DNA of 64,000 nucleotides from Hyaloperonospora brassicae (lineage: Eukaryota > Oomycota > Peronosporomycetes > Peronosporales > Peronosporaceae), in NCBI GenBank assembly GCA_947650285.1, contig CANTFL010001463.1, positions 294,359 through 358,358 on the forward strand, in the 5' to 3' direction. The notes under the pieces are model-generated. The model was not told the DNA's origin. It saw only the letters and a program-made list of their open reading frames with translations, and ran no database searches. Shown here one piece after another: positions 1 to 11,476 of the stretch (position 1 is its first letter; each line of letters begins with the position of its first letter). The translations under genes and the position numbers were made by a program.

Positions 1-1690
1 CTGATGAGGCTTAACAAAAGTCAACTATTACGGGGTCGGACGTTTGGCAACTGATAGGTAAGCATGTCGAGGACTTCGTGAACCAGGATGATACTGTTCC
101 AGAGGCAGCACGAGCGATACCAGGGTGTGCATGGAAGCTACACGCTGCTTTTTCGGTTCCATTTTGCTTTGCTCGCTGAAGTGGCATCATGACATCTCAG
201 CATCGATCGCATTGTGATGGTACTGGGCTTGCTGATAGCGACGAAACTGACGACTGAACGACGCAGTGATTGAATTGCTCGCGTTGCGCATCATAGATGC
301 AGACTGAGTTTCTGCATGTACGGGATGGGAGCGTTAGATATGTCTTGCTATTGGCTTTCGACAACGAAGCAGTGTTGACAATGTAGATCAAAGTGCCCCT
401 AGCCTATGGACTTCCGTTTGCGCATTCAGTCTGCATGTGGCTCAAAATCCACAACTTGCTGCCCATAACGCTTTGTAGTGGCATCTTGACATGCAATGGA
501 GACCGTGCTGCATCTGAAGAGGGTGCTGCAAGATACAGCCAGAATGTTGCGTCGCAGGCATTGCGAGGGTGGTTGTCTTATAACATCGCATATGTATGTG
601 AGGGTCAGACATAACATTCCGAAAGGGATGGAGATCGACTGAACGTTGCTGAGTGTTTTGTTGTTGAATGACATCTCTAGCCGAAAATGACCCCATCCGT
701 GCTCGGTTGCGTACTCCTGTGCAGCGGTCCCGTAGCAATTTTTAGGCTACATTGGAAACCCGGCCACTCACTCTCGTATCGCTTGTCGAATTTGCCTATC
801 CTTCGCGGGCTGGTGTAGCATGGCATGTGATCTTGCGACGACGCTGCAGTTTGTTTTGCTAGCTCGGACTGTCGTGTCTTTTTCCACAGCATGTATGGAT
901 GATGATGGCAACATTTGCGATAGGAATCGAGCACACTGACTAACATTGTACGCTTGTGGATGGTTCGAAGGCTCCTAGGTTATGGCACTGTGTGGCGGTG
1001 GTTCGCTGGCACGTCACCAGGAGCATCGGGTGATGTGGGACGAGTGCGTGTGACCTGACGAGCGCGATGGGGCATTATTGGCCAGGGAATCAGAGGAAGC
1101 TGGTAGTCCGCGCGACGAAGATAAGAACGACAAGACATCAAGAAAATATACGGTTATGTCAGCGTCAACTTTGAGGATAGCGATAGTAGCATTGTGACGA
1201 CGCCTCCTTGGTGCTGAACCCCAGAGAGAGCGTTAGCGCGAAGTTGAACACGCTAGACATAGTATCATGTCAAGCTTGTGCTTTGTCAAGTAGCGAAACA
1301 TGCTTAATTGCCTTTCGACACTGCGAAATATACAGCAAAACGATAGCTGGCAGCATGAATTTTTCTGTTTGGCCGTCTAGAACTACCTCTCATCACTATA
1401 CATCGCCACTCTCTTACCTTCAACACGAATAAAACCTACTCACACGGGTCAACCCATCACATCTTTTGGTCTCGTCGACTTTGTCGTCTCATTTAAATAA
1501 AATGAATGCCTTGTCCCAATTGCCGCCACCCGCGCGCCCGTTTTTTGCGCCATTTTACTCCATTTTCAACTTGGCTCACCGCCGCGTCTCAGGCCACTTC
1601 TCTTACAGTCGACGTAGTCCATTTTCCATATCCACTTCGCTTAACGTTAATGAATGAATTGTTTTCCATGACACTCCGCCGCCGCCCCCC
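1..1690. other. Intergenic or decayed sequence, no gene recognised
   Basis: No open frame here has recognisable domain content. Minus-strand frames between about 430 and 950 can be joined into a longer string (with a segment SFNNKTLSNVQSISIPFG), but only by crossing stops and frame changes, so this may be a fossil. Nothing resembles an RNA gene or a mobile element. Confidence 0.4.
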
Positions 1691-1729
1691 GTGCTTCTTT
1701 GTCATTTTCCATTCTGCTCCTCAGTCGCT

Positions 1730-2749
1730 ATGAACACCACGGAAACGTTCATCCAAAGCACATGCAAAGAAATCTTGCATTCGTGCAGCGAGCTCCAACG
1801 CGCGAACGACGCGCTACAGGAACAAGTCATTTCGCTGACGCGCCTCAGTGCGCTGCGAGCGGACATGGCAAGGGTGGTAGAAAACGAGCGAGTCGAAGGT
1901 ATCGAGTCGCGGCACAGGATGGAGAGTGAAGTGCTGGCGCTCCGGAAACGCGCCGAAAAGGCTGAGGCCACAAGTGCAAGACTGGAGAAGCAGCTGCTGA
2001 AGGCCACGCAAGGCCAGCTCAAGGTCCAGCGCGAGTCCGAGTTGCAGTTGGTACTGCAGCAGAAGGACTTCCAAGACAGCAGTGCGGAAGCGACGGGCGA
2101 GAACAAGGCACGTATGCAGCAGAAGACACATGTGAAGGCAGTCGCAGCGGCAACCACGACAACCACGACAACCACGACGCCTCGCGAGAAATCCAGAACC
2201 GGCCAAGATGAATGTGCTCGCGTGCTTGCAAGCGGCAAGGACGTCGCTGCGAGAGTGGGCGCTGGGCCTACTGCTGGTTCCCGTGCGCGTGTTCGTCCAG
2301 CGACTACTGCTCGAGCGCGTGTTTGTGTGACTGCGAGCACAGTATCCACTCGTGCGCGTGTGGAATCCGCTGCTGCTGCCCGTGCGATCATTGCTGCGAC
2401 TGCCGGCACAGGTGCTTCAAGGATTCCGTCAGCAAAAAAACAGACGCGCGTGAAGACCGGAGGAAGACGCATCGCGCTGGGCAACGGGTGTTAAGCCACA
2501 CACACGTTGCCAGAAGAGGGCAACGGAGCTTCCGGGATTGGCGCTCCAGAGACCCATTGCTCTCTGTTGCGTCTCCCGGAGCTCATCGCTCACCGAAGGC
2601 TCCGGAACGTGGTGCAGTCAAGGCAGGCAGCAGACTTTGTTCGACAATGCGTTGCGATCCGCTTTGCTTCGGGGCTCATTACCCCCGTTGAAGCCGTGGA
2701 ACGTGGCGTGTTTTTGGAAGAAGTTGAGCGTGGCATGCATTCGCAGTGA
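1730..2749 (+). pseudogene. Coiled-coil protein gene of unknown function, interrupted by one in-frame stop
   Basis: An ATG at 1730 (MNTTETFIQSTCKEIL) opens a frame that runs to a TAA at 2492-2494 and then stays open in the same frame to 2749. Residues about 15-125 are rich in Leu, Glu, Arg and Ala with a heptad-like pattern, which predicts a long coiled coil. A Thr run follows, then a low-complexity stretch with repeated RARV units (about 2280-2370). After the stop, the same frame encodes a compact acidic and basic tail (LPELIAHRRLRNVVQSRQAA), which looks more protein-like than the middle. The simplest reading is a recently broken gene in which CAA became TAA. A functional 254-residue protein ending at the stop is the alternative. 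I do not recognise a family. Confidence 0.5.
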
Positions 2750-3737
2750 CTGATGAAGACTCATTACTCTTCGTCATCATTGCGATTGCTTGCCACGCGT
2801 GCTGTTGGTGTGCTTGACTCCTACGTTCTAGAGCGTATAGGTGTCGATAGCCCCATGAAAGACAAACGAAAACGTAGATCTTATTGAAGTGAGTAACAAA
2901 ACGAAGTGTATTATTACGATTGCAGTCGGCTTGTTCACGTTAGTCTACTCTTGAGCGAAAGAAGTTCCTCCGTGCTCGTCGATTGCCGTACAGTGTAGTA
3001 GTCCATGCTCGAACAAACAAGCAAATAGGCGCTACGCTGCGGCATTCGTGCCCCTTGCAAAGCGTCATAGCAAGGCACGTGTTGGAAGATATGCTTTCTG
3101 ACAGGTCATCGAAGTTTCAGTGTTCAACTGCAAGACCTGTTACAGGTACGCCCCGATCTCACCTGATTGGCTAATAAGCTGACAGGTAGGACGAAGATGT
3201 GACTGGTGGACGTATGGGTACGAGAGAAGAGGGTCGTCATGTCGGACTATCAGGAGGAGATCATGAGTGGGACAGCGATATCCGGACGACATTGTTTAAG
3301 ACCAGCAGCACATGTTGATGGGCAGGCTAAACGTGTACCAGGTGTAACTTGACTTGATCAAGTGCAAAAGGTATGGTTAACAACCGACTGTAATTTACTC
3401 TCAACATATATTACTTTCACTTCCTACATCCTCAGTACAAGTGCGACCACAACACGTAACGATTCTCTGCACGTCCGTCAGACCAAAGACGGGCGAGCAG
3501 AGGTGGCCAACGTCGCGTATGCTCCAGTACACATACCATTTGACGCCATTACCACGTGCGGACAAGACACAAGTGCACGAGAGGATGAACAGCAGTGCCC
3601 ACATCGCAAGGATCGACAACTCGGCATTGACAGCAAACTGTAATGACACCTCAAGTACTGGAGGGAAAGCGTCGACGACAGCGCGCACTTGCGAGCGCGT
3701 CTCCGGCTCGCCAGATAGACCACACCACCGCTTCTCG
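2750..3737. other. Spacer between the coiled-coil gene and the cellulose synthase pseudogene
   Basis: Only short unrelated open frames are present. The last 300 bases lie just 3' of the cellulose synthase pseudogene on the minus strand and probably hold its former 3' UTR. I see no element or RNA gene. Confidence 0.4.
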
Positions 3738-6285
3738 TCACCTGCGCTCGGCATGCATCGCATCCTGTGTCTCCTTCTGCTCCTCGTCGACCAAACACCA
3801 TCCGCGTCTTCGCGACACAATCCGGTGCGTCCAGTTTGTCTTCGCCGCCGCCGGGTCATTCGTGCCTGCGACGATGCCTTGGGCCACCTGGAGATTGCCC
3901 GCGTAGTAGACTTACCATAGCTGCACGAAGACCACACTGTAGACCACGAGCAACGAGCCAAACGCGTTCGCCGTAAAGGTGGCAGCAGTATGGTCCCAGC
4001 TGCTGGACTCGGGAACACTCTTCTTGACCATGGGGTACAACTGGCTCATGACGAAAATGCCACAGAACATGGCAGACACGTAGTTCCACGGATTCGCCGC
4101 GATCGCGTACTCAACGAAACGAATGAGTGCCACTAGCTGACTGAACAGCAGCGTGAAGGATAAAAGCACGTCCGTGATATCTATCCACGACGTCTTCTGA
4201 CCAGCACCCGTGTTTGCCCTTGACTTGTCCTTCCCCGCCACGCGCGCCTGGAGGGCCTCAAAATTGTCATCATCGTAATGAACGACAACGAAAGCCATGC
4301 CTGCTGCATACGCCACACGTTGATGTTGACGACTGCGCGGTTGACCGGTTGACCGGCAGGTTCAGCACCCAACGGCAGAACGTCACGAGCAAGAAAGTGT
4401 ACAGGATCTTCGTTCCACGAGCGTAGATCGGCGCGTCAAACGTGCACAAGCAGTAGATGGCAATCGCCACGTAACGCAGGGCAGTAATCGAACCAAAAAC
4501 GGGTGCAGCACCGAGTCGTAGAAAACATCTTGCGCGGGAACACAAGGGACGGTTTCGGGTCCGGGGCAGGCACGCGCGGCAGACGCCAGTACAGGTCGAC
4601 TTCGCGTCCATTTTGCATCAGCAGAATCTGCGCACCACCATTCACCCAACGCTTCTTCTAGTCCACAGCAGCCGCCACTGTTTCAGGAACAGCACCTCCG
4701 CACAATCGAATACGGCCCTTGGCATCGCTCTCGAAATCCTTTCGGAAGTACACCGAGTCCCAACCAGAAGTGTAGAGCACGTTACCCGTAAACGCATTTG
4801 CAGTCTAAGTACCGTACTGAATACCACCAATCGAGTCGAAGGCTCGGCGACAGAACACAGCATTCGAGCCGGCAAAAGCTGCCGAGTCGAAACCATCACG
4901 GCCACGCTGCACAGCGTCAACGAGAATGGCGTTCTTGTGCCCACACCGGTCACACATGATCGTGAACTGAGCTGGTCCTCAAATTACTGAGGAGTCTGCA
5001 GAAGCCTGCCCGTACAACACGTGGGTCCACGAAATATCGTCGCTGCACTGAAGACCTCCACCGTCGACGGCCTCGCCTTCCGAGAAGAAGAACGAAAGCA
5101 CCGCAAGAAAAAGCTTCGGATACGGCTTCATGTCGTTATCCAGAATCAGCACATACGTGCCGTCAGCACCTTCGTTGAACAAGCAATTGGTTATGTTTTC
5201 GAGCCTTGAGTGGGGCGTATCGGGCATCATTCGTCCAATGAAAGTCACACTCAGAATACCGCGCTCACGGAAGTCGAAGTAGTCCGAAAGCGAGCCGACA
5301 GAACAATCACGACGCTGCGCACCCTTGCCACCCTCTTTGCGGAGTTCACGGACAGAGCTGTGCTGGCGAAGCCACGTCTTCAAGCTTTCGTCGTCTTGCT
5401 CAGGCCCACTACACGCTCGTGCATGAGCCGCGCAGGGTCACCACGCAAATCACCACAAATCGAACCACATTGGCGATCACCGTCACCTTCAAGTGGTCGA
5501 TCGCAACCCACACAGACTTATAGTAACCAACATCCAGCACAGACATGTCGAGGAGCTCGGGCGCATACTGCGGCGAAAGATAGTTCTTCAGTGTCTGCAT
5601 CGAACCCGTGACCGGTTCCACGTAGTGACACAACAAGATGTCGACCATCGGCCACTGTTCCCTGGGAGTGGGCAGCTCGAAGTCGTCCATGTACCGCGCA
5701 CCACGACAAATCGAACGCCACATACTGAAATTGAACAGCAGTCCCACAACGAAACTGAGAAACTCGCTGAAAATCATCATGGCGTACATGACCCACGACG
5801 TAAACGGCACGTTCCCGATACAGTATCCATCGCCCGCGTCTGCGTCAACGTTGACCGTCGAGCTGAAACACCCGTCCGTCTCACTAGCTGGCAACGTGTG
5901 TGTTACACGATAGCGTCGACCGCGCGTGGTCCCAAGGTACTGCTGCGCGTACACCGTCGTGAAGTAGTATAGCCAGACAACACCCGTAGCCGCCGTGCCA
6001 AAGTGAAACACGTGGAACATGCACTGCTCGATACTCGTACTTGCGGATGGATATACAAGTCTCAACAGACTCCGCCGCCATCGAGTACGTCGACGTGGCG
6101 ATCGATCGAAACGACGGCTCGTGGTAGTTGCCGCGAGTCGTACAGTAGCAACTTGTGGCGGGCATTCTTCTTGTCCGTCTGACTTCCCTGGTGCCATCAG
6201 CACAGATCGAGTCGTAAGGCCACAAAACTGGCGATGCAAGTCTCTCGAGACTTCTAGCAACGGCACCACGTGTATGCAAAACTCT
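3738..6285 (-). pseudogene. CesA: Cellulose synthase (oomycete CesA) pseudogene
   Basis: CesA is a family-2 membrane glycosyltransferase that makes the cellulose of oomycete walls from UDP-glucose. Reading the minus strand, fragments in order are: an N-terminal membrane segment with VVWLYYFTTVYAQ (about 5990-5940); a second membrane segment and the start of the cytosolic catalytic domain (PREQWPMVDILLCHY, about 5660); the GT2 core with the Asp motif LDNDMKP (about 5140); the acceptor and product regions (about 4850-4640); and several C-terminal membrane spans ending VVYSVVFVQLW (about 3915). The frame is broken repeatedly. Stops lie at 4805-4807 just before the position of the TED motif (which reads TAN here), at 4658-4660 inside the QxxRW motif (the Q codon is TAG), and at 3912-3914, with frameshifts near 4500-4350 and 5400. 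The two motifs needed for catalysis are lost, so no working enzyme can be made. The segment order and near-full length suggest an old full-length copy that decayed in place. Symbol given at family level only. Confidence 0.85.
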
Positions 6286-6492
6286 TCAAAATCAGCACTC
6301 TATCACCCCACAGCAAAGCAGACACAACACATGCGGCCAATAGCTTTGCTGGTCGGCACTCGCCATCCCTTGATCACGACGACACCAACAAGAGCAACTC
6401 CTTTCCAAAAACGTAGTGGTACATGTCCAGACTCCAACAAGTCCTCCACCCGGCAGGCAAGCAATTCACGTGACCCTGCCAGCTCTTTGCAT

Positions 6493-6942
6493 CTATTGCC
6501 ATTCCTTCATGCTGCATGCGTGAGTCGGCTTCCCGCTCGACACTGCGGGAATATGTCGTACATCGGCTGTACCAAAGAAGATCGAGTCGAAGCGCCAGTC
6601 GCGGATACCGTACAGCGGCAAAGAAAAGCGCTGGTACGCGCTGGTCGCCCGTGCTCGGTCCGACACAAACACGAGGCGGTACGGTGAGACGTTGCAGCGT
6701 CCTCGACCACCGTCAAAGCAGCCGCACTGTCCTGGATAGCCACTCCACGGCGCACACAACGACGAGCTCTCAGAGGCCAGCGACGGACACGCAAGCGAAG
6801 GCCCAGAGCCACGTACGTGCCGCTCTCGACGGCGAGCGTCACGTGGCGAATGCGACATAAAAAGAGCGCATGGGGCGACACCAGCGACGGCAGTCGAGCG
6901 CCACCTGTCGGCCGCGGCTCGGAGCTCGTCGTTCGAGCTCAT
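6493..6942 (-). pseudogene. GRAM/PH-like domain fragment (WBP2-like)
   Basis: An ATG at 6942 opens a 149-codon minus-strand frame. Its second half holds VSPYRLVFVSDRARATSAYQ followed by RFSLPLYGIRDWRFDS and FFGT. This is the strand pattern of the GRAM/PH-like domain of WW-domain-binding protein 2 (L-T-P-Y-R-V-I-F, then a Pro-aromatic-x-x-(I/M)-(R/K)-D strand, then F-G). The first half does not match and may contain a frameshift, since an adjacent frame also looks plausible there. The domain ends abruptly after FFGT. It lies about 200 bp upstream of the cellulose synthase pseudogene on the same strand. Some oomycete cellulose synthases carry an N-terminal PH-like domain, so this could be the former first exon of that gene or a separate truncated gene. 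GRAM/PH domains usually bind membrane lipids. Confidence 0.45.
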
Positions 6943-7032
6943 GGCAACTTAGTGGCGCGACTCCACCCGCCACGCGCGACTCGTTGTCTCCAGGAAGTAT
7001 CCAACCCCAACCGCCGGACAAGGGGGACAACG
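6943..7032. promoter_or_regulatory. Short divergent intergenic region
   Basis: Ninety bases separate the ATG of the minus-strand GRAM-like frame (6942) from the ATG of the plus-strand frame at 7033. If both starts were used, this would be a bidirectional promoter, an arrangement common in compact oomycete gene regions. No clear initiator element was identified. Confidence 0.25.
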
Positions 7033-9080
7033 ATGCTGCGGGTGTCGTACGAAGGTGTCGACGTCGAGCTCCCCTCGAACGTGGCTACCATCGAGTCCGA
7101 CGTGACGGCGGGGCCGCTCACGATCCACTGCTGCAACTTCACGGGGGACGTCGTGTTGCGCCAACGTACGTACCGTCTGTGAGGATCGTGTGTGGGTGGG
7201 TGTGTACCGGTCGCGCGCGGGACCGACTCGACCGCTTCTGTCTTTTTCGTCCACTCATGGGTACATGTGTATGTGTGTGACATGTGACAGGCACCGCAGC
7301 TTCAAGTCGCGCATAGCCGCCGCCGCAGCAGACAGGCGCTTGTTCTCAGCAGCAAACGGAACGACCGAACGACGCGAGTGGTCCGAGGGATTACGATCGC
7401 GTGTCTCAAGCGGACGGTAAACGGCTGCGGCCGAGTTTCCTCAATGAAGCAGAGCAGACGGTACTGTTGGCTCAATTGAATGGACCGTCGAAGGAGCAAA
7501 CCGCACCGGCAGACGATGTTTTGGTGCTACTGGAGAGAGCTGAAGAATGGACCAGAAGTAGGATTGGAGGCAGCTGGGGGCACGACCGGTAGTGATGCGT
7601 GGCGACGGAGAAGAAGCAGACACAAAGGTCGCTGACGGGGAGTGTGGTGGATCGCTTGTCGGCGTCACGTGATCTGAAGCAGTCGAGCGCTCGCAAAGCA
7701 GCACGTGCTTCCAGCACAGAGCGACACAATAAGCGCGAGGTGCAACCTGAACCTTCGCCGAGCAAATGCGTCGAGGAACGGGTCAGAGGCGTGTCAATGT
7801 CAAAGGCAGCAGCAGGTCTGATGGACCGTGTGTTTGTTTGTTGTTTGTTTGTTGTTAGGTAAAGGAGAACGCAATGCGAGTGTCCTTGGTGTAGTCTTGC
7901 AAGTTAGTCGTGACTGCGTGTGGCTGAGGACACAGCGTGGGAGACGATCGAGTCGATAGGAAACGGCTCAACTGAGCGCTGGGGCCATACTGCTACCAAG
8001 ATCTCGAACGACCGCGTGGTGACCTACGGTGGAATCGATGACGACGAGTGAGCACTAGGGGACTTGCACGTGTTTGGCATGCAAACACACCGCTGGACGA
8101 CTCCAATCAACTGCGAACCGATCCCGCGAACGTGGCACGAAGCCGTGCACCTGCCTCTCAAGAATGTAGTGCTTGTGTTTGGGGGCAAGCGCACGGAAAG
8201 CGGTGATGGTGAGCTTGCCGTTCTTTCCGACGTTATGGTACTGGACACCGAGTGCTTCCTGTGGTTTCCACCGGCCATTCGTGGGCCACCTCCGTCGGCA
8301 AGAAGCGGTTATACTTGCACTGCTATTGGGAACGAGGCCGTGGTGTTTGGTGGTAGAACAGGACGGAATCGGCGGAGCACGGTACACATTCTGGACACTG
8401 GTGAGCAAGAAAGGACGGCCAACGTGCGAAAAGCGACAAGTGTGCTGACGTTTCTGCTGCGATCGCTCTTGTTGCGGTTGTTGTTGCGGTTGTTGTTGTT
8501 GTTGTTACTGGTGTAGACGACTGGAACTGGAAGACGGCGCAAGCTGAAGGAAAAGCTCTTAGCGCTTGCACATATCATAGTGCTATCGCTATCGCTGTCG
8601 GCGACAAGATCGTTTACTTTGGAGGCAATAGCTTTTCCAAAAGCTCTAATGAGGTGCACGTGTTGCAAAGGAAAGTAGAAGAGACGTCAAGTGATCCAGT
8701 GTGGACGTGGTTTCAATCCCTCTATGGTTGGTACGCCTCCACGAGATCGCACAGGTCACTCGACGACGCTTTTGGATGACGGCTGCATTTTTATCTTTGG
8801 CGGTTGGGATCCACAGCGGAACGATGCAAGTGCATTAACAAGTGTGTTCAGCGATTCGTTCATCTGAGACACGAAGTCATGGAAGTGGCAGTCCGGTGCT
8901 ATCTGCAACCCAGACGATGGGCATACTGATGCATTGCCACGAGGACTTGTTGGACATGGCGCTACGATGCACAGCGATGGACGTATATACTTTTTCGGTG
9001 GCCAGGATGGCGCCGAACGCCGGCTCAAGGATGTTTGCATGGTTACGATGTCGCAAAGAGCTGGAAGACCAGACAAGTGA
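7033..9080 (+). pseudogene. Kelch-repeat protein pseudogene with introns
   Basis: The N-terminal part is MLRVSYEGVDVELPSN (from 7033), followed by a probable intron from about 7166/7170 to 7291 and basic low-complexity sequence. Five Kelch blades follow from about 7970: GHTATKISNDRVVTYGG, then NVVLVFGGK, GNEAVVFGGR, GDKIVYFGG, and in a shifted frame CIFIFGGWD and RIYFFGGQD. These show the Gly-Gly doublet and the spaced Tyr/Trp of Kelch beta-propellers, which bind protein partners. An intron is clear at 8401-8516 (GTGAGC...TGTAG, with a GTT-rich tract before the acceptor) and joins ILDT to DDWNW in frame. Damage consists of a TGA at 8049-8051, a frameshift near 8730 and a TGA at 8865-8867. In places the frame between 7400 and 7860 must also shift. 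The blade spacing is otherwise preserved, so decay is recent relative to the cellulose synthase pseudogene. Confidence 0.7.
8401..8516 (+). other. Intron of the Kelch pseudogene
   Basis: GTGAGC donor at 8401 and a TGTAG acceptor ending at 8516. Removal fuses the Kelch frame as I-L-D-T-D-D-W-N-W. The intron carries a (GTT)n-rich stretch at about 8460-8505. Confidence 0.7.
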
Positions 9081-9330
9081 TGATGGAGATCGATTCAGCT
9101 ACGACTGAAAGCATTCTATGAGCCAGTGTTGTTATGCAGTACATGGTACTGACTGCTGGCATCGACGGAGGAGGAATGGGCGAGAATACACGTATGCAAC
9201 GACAATTGTGGATATGCTTTTGTGTCTTTAGGTGGAGTTTTCCAGACGGACAAGAATGTGCATAGTAGAGGTGCAACATCGATCACGTAGACAGGAACAA
9301 GGGATATCAGTCGAATAGCACTAGAGCCCT

Positions 9331-9921
9331 TCACTCCATGATGTCGTCGAGTTCGAGTGCTACGCTGTCTAGAAAGCTGTTCATGTTTTCGTAGTCCATC
9401 GAGACGCTGGAATCAATCACCGAACTTGCTGCCGAGACATCAGATGTAGCTCGATCGAGAGCAAGACCGTCTCGCTTGGCCTGTCCTCCCTTCGGCTGAA
9501 GAAGCGGGAGGTCGTCACTGTTGATAGCACTCGAGTCCTTTGTCGTAGACTTCTCCCTCGCCGTGTCGTTCACGAAGGCGTCGGACTGCACTAAAGTTGT
9601 GAAGGTAGCAGTGACAGATAAAGGTGAAGTGGTAAGTGCTTCACCTCCTTCGTATCCGGGTGGCATGCGATGCAAACTAAGACGGCCGCCACTAATGCCA
9701 GTGCTGCCCGCCACAGGTGCCAACAGTGCGTTGAGAGGAGGCGGTAGGAACACCGATGCGGTTGCTGTCGAGTCTATTTCCGTCATTGGAACAGGTTTGT
9801 CGTGCTCTTGCTGTCGACACGATTGTTTACCGTCTACATCCAACGCTGCACTACACCCAGGACGCGTGTGTTTGAGATGATCCGGTAATGATGTGCCCGT
9901 GGTTGGAGCTCCTCGAGGCAA
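9331..9921 (-). CDS. Hypothetical protein, C-terminal part (no ATG)
   Basis: This open frame of about 196 codons on the minus strand ends at 9331. It has no ATG at its upstream end and stays open upstream to about 10,000, so it is probably the last exon of a gene or a fragment. The composition is Ser/Thr/Pro/Ala-rich and probably disordered. The C-terminus is acidic and amphipathic (ENMNSFLDSVALELDDIME), as seen in activation or docking tails of transcription factors, but no DNA-binding domain was found upstream, so that is only a suggestion. Confidence 0.35.
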   Translation of the reverse strand: MPRGAPTTGTSLPDHLKHTRPGCSAALDVDGKQSCRQQEHDKPVPMTEIDSTATASVFLPPPLNALLAPVAGSTGISGGRLSLHRMPPGYEGGEALTTSPLSVTATFTTLVQSDAFVNDTAREKSTTKDSSAINSDDLPLLQPKGGQAKRDGLALDRATSDVSAASSVIDSSVSMDYENMNSFLDSVALELDDIME

Positions 9922-10219
9922 AAGGTGCTGGATGAAATTTTGATGGTCTGGGGGCGAGATCGATTTGTGCGAGTGCTGGCTAATCCACCAATGTCTCGGT
10001 CAAAGGGAGCGGTGATACCTTCTCACGTCCGATACGGTCAGTGGTCCAGCACAATTCTTCCACATCGTCCCCAAGGGAAAAGATATCATCGCGATGATAA
10101 CGATCTCGGCCTGGTCATTCTGTGACGGGGTTACACTTTGGGTGGTAACCGACAGTACAGGCAAAGTTCACACCAGGGATGAGATCCCATTATAAACGAC
10201 ATTTGAACACCGTATCAGT

Positions 10220-10552
10220 TGTTGGGGGCTGACGTGTGTCAGGCACCAAATACGAAATCTTGTAAGAGGTATGAATCAGAGCATTTGGTCTAGATTAAGT
10301 ACGTTTGGTCTGAGGTGTTCTTTTGGATAAAATATATAAAATAGATAAAGTTTAGTTCCCCTTTTTATCCTCGTAAGACACGTGCCTACTTAAGGCGTCT
10401 CAGGTTATCAGAAAGTCGCTACTTGTTTAGATATAGACTCGCCAGCACACTGTGCAGTCGATCGTCTAGGCCCCTTGAACGAGGGACAGTGCTATAAGCT
10501 CGATGACTCGTAGAGTCGAGTTCTTAAAAAGGACTACCTTGTTCGCCCAACA
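10220..10552. repeat. Possible LTR (TGTTGGG...CCCAACA), 333 bp
   Basis: The segment begins TGTTGGG and ends CCCAACA, a perfect 7-bp terminal inverted repeat of the LTR type. It contains an AT-rich TATA-like stretch (ATATATAAAATAG) at about 10,329. The 5-bp flanks (TCAGT and GAAAG) do not match, so if it is an LTR it is either attached to a truncated element or its target duplication has decayed. 10,553-10,977 and 10,126-10,219 hold nothing I recognise. Confidence 0.35.
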
Positions 10553-10977
10553 GAAAGCCTTCCTTTGACCAGGAAATCTACCAGCTTCGGTACACTTGGT
10601 AGCAATCATAGTTAATCTACGCCCGATTGTGTAAGAGACTGATTCCCTTTGAGAATGAAACAGTCCACTTCCGTTTCTGACCTCAAAAGGTTGATCTTGC
10701 TAAGCTGGTCACGCATGTGGACCCGGAGTATGTTAAACTTACGTGTGTAGCTAGGCCCGGACGTATTGAGCGCGCGTCTCGAGAGCTATATAAAAACACT
10801 AATTGAAGCTCAAAAGGGCAGGTACGAGCATAAATAGTAGTGACTATGTCCACACGCTTTGTGTCTATTTCAGACGATGGGGCTTAGCCTCAGCCAGTTC
10901 AGTTGGACTTTAAATCATACTCCAGAAAAAAATAGAGATTTTGAACCTCTGTATCTGTTAGGTCGATATAAACCTTA

Positions 10978-11420
10978 TGTAACGGGGTAGCCCGTTACAT
11001 GACTATTGTCATTACGAAGAAAATAACAAAAAATAATATTACGTTGAAAATTCTTTCAACAATATCACAGAGCATGATGATATTGTTGAAGATGACCGAA
11101 GGGTCTACTCATTGGTTGATATCGTGATGATATCAACCTACCAATCGCTGCTAGACGCGCGCAATGGGTGGTGAGTAGACGTCACCATACATTTCGTTAC
11201 ATTAGTATAATTAAGTCAGGACAAACAGAGATACAAGAGTTATAGGACTTAATTATATTAATAACAGTTTTACTTTTTCTACGACTAGAGTCTTTCACCT
11301 TAGTCGTTCTACCTTCCTCTGTGTAGTTCTACACCTAGCTGGGCACTGACTATCACTACAGTCAGTGATAGTAAGCTCCGTACCGGTTGACCAGTACGTA
11401 GTCGTCGGTGCCCCGTTACA
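10978..11420 (+). repeat. O1 LTR
   Basis: The LTR starts TGTAACGGGG and ends CCCCGTTACA, a perfect 10-bp terminal inverted repeat. The same boundaries are seen in the O2 LTR. It contains three strong perfect hairpins: 10,978-10,999 (9-bp arms), 11,057-11,088 (11-bp arms) and 11,114-11,138 (10-bp arms). GTTCT at 11,306-11,310 is the unoccupied site at which the O2 LTR carries a solo-LTR insertion. Confidence 0.9.
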
Positions 11421-11440
11421 CCTGGTAGCACTTTGTAGCT
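11421..11440 (+). other. O1 primer-binding site
   Basis: Directly after the LTR end comes CC and then TGGTAGCACTTTGTAGC. A TGG-initial sequence 0-3 nt inside the 5' LTR is the expected complement of a tRNA 3' end (CCA). The same sequence lies next to the O2 LTR. The tRNA was not identified. Confidence 0.6.
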
Positions 11441-11476
11441 TGTCCAAGTACCACACTCGCATCGCCTAACATAAAC

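Noticed and set aside
1702..2484. 260-codon minus-strand open frame with a poly-Val run
   Set aside because: It is the antisense shadow of the coiled-coil gene. The Val run is the complement of the Thr (ACA/ACG) repeat, and the rest has no protein-like pattern.
10220..10552. Complete solo LTR with target duplication
   Set aside because: Terminal inverted repeats are present but the 5-bp flanks do not match, so only a tentative LTR is reported.
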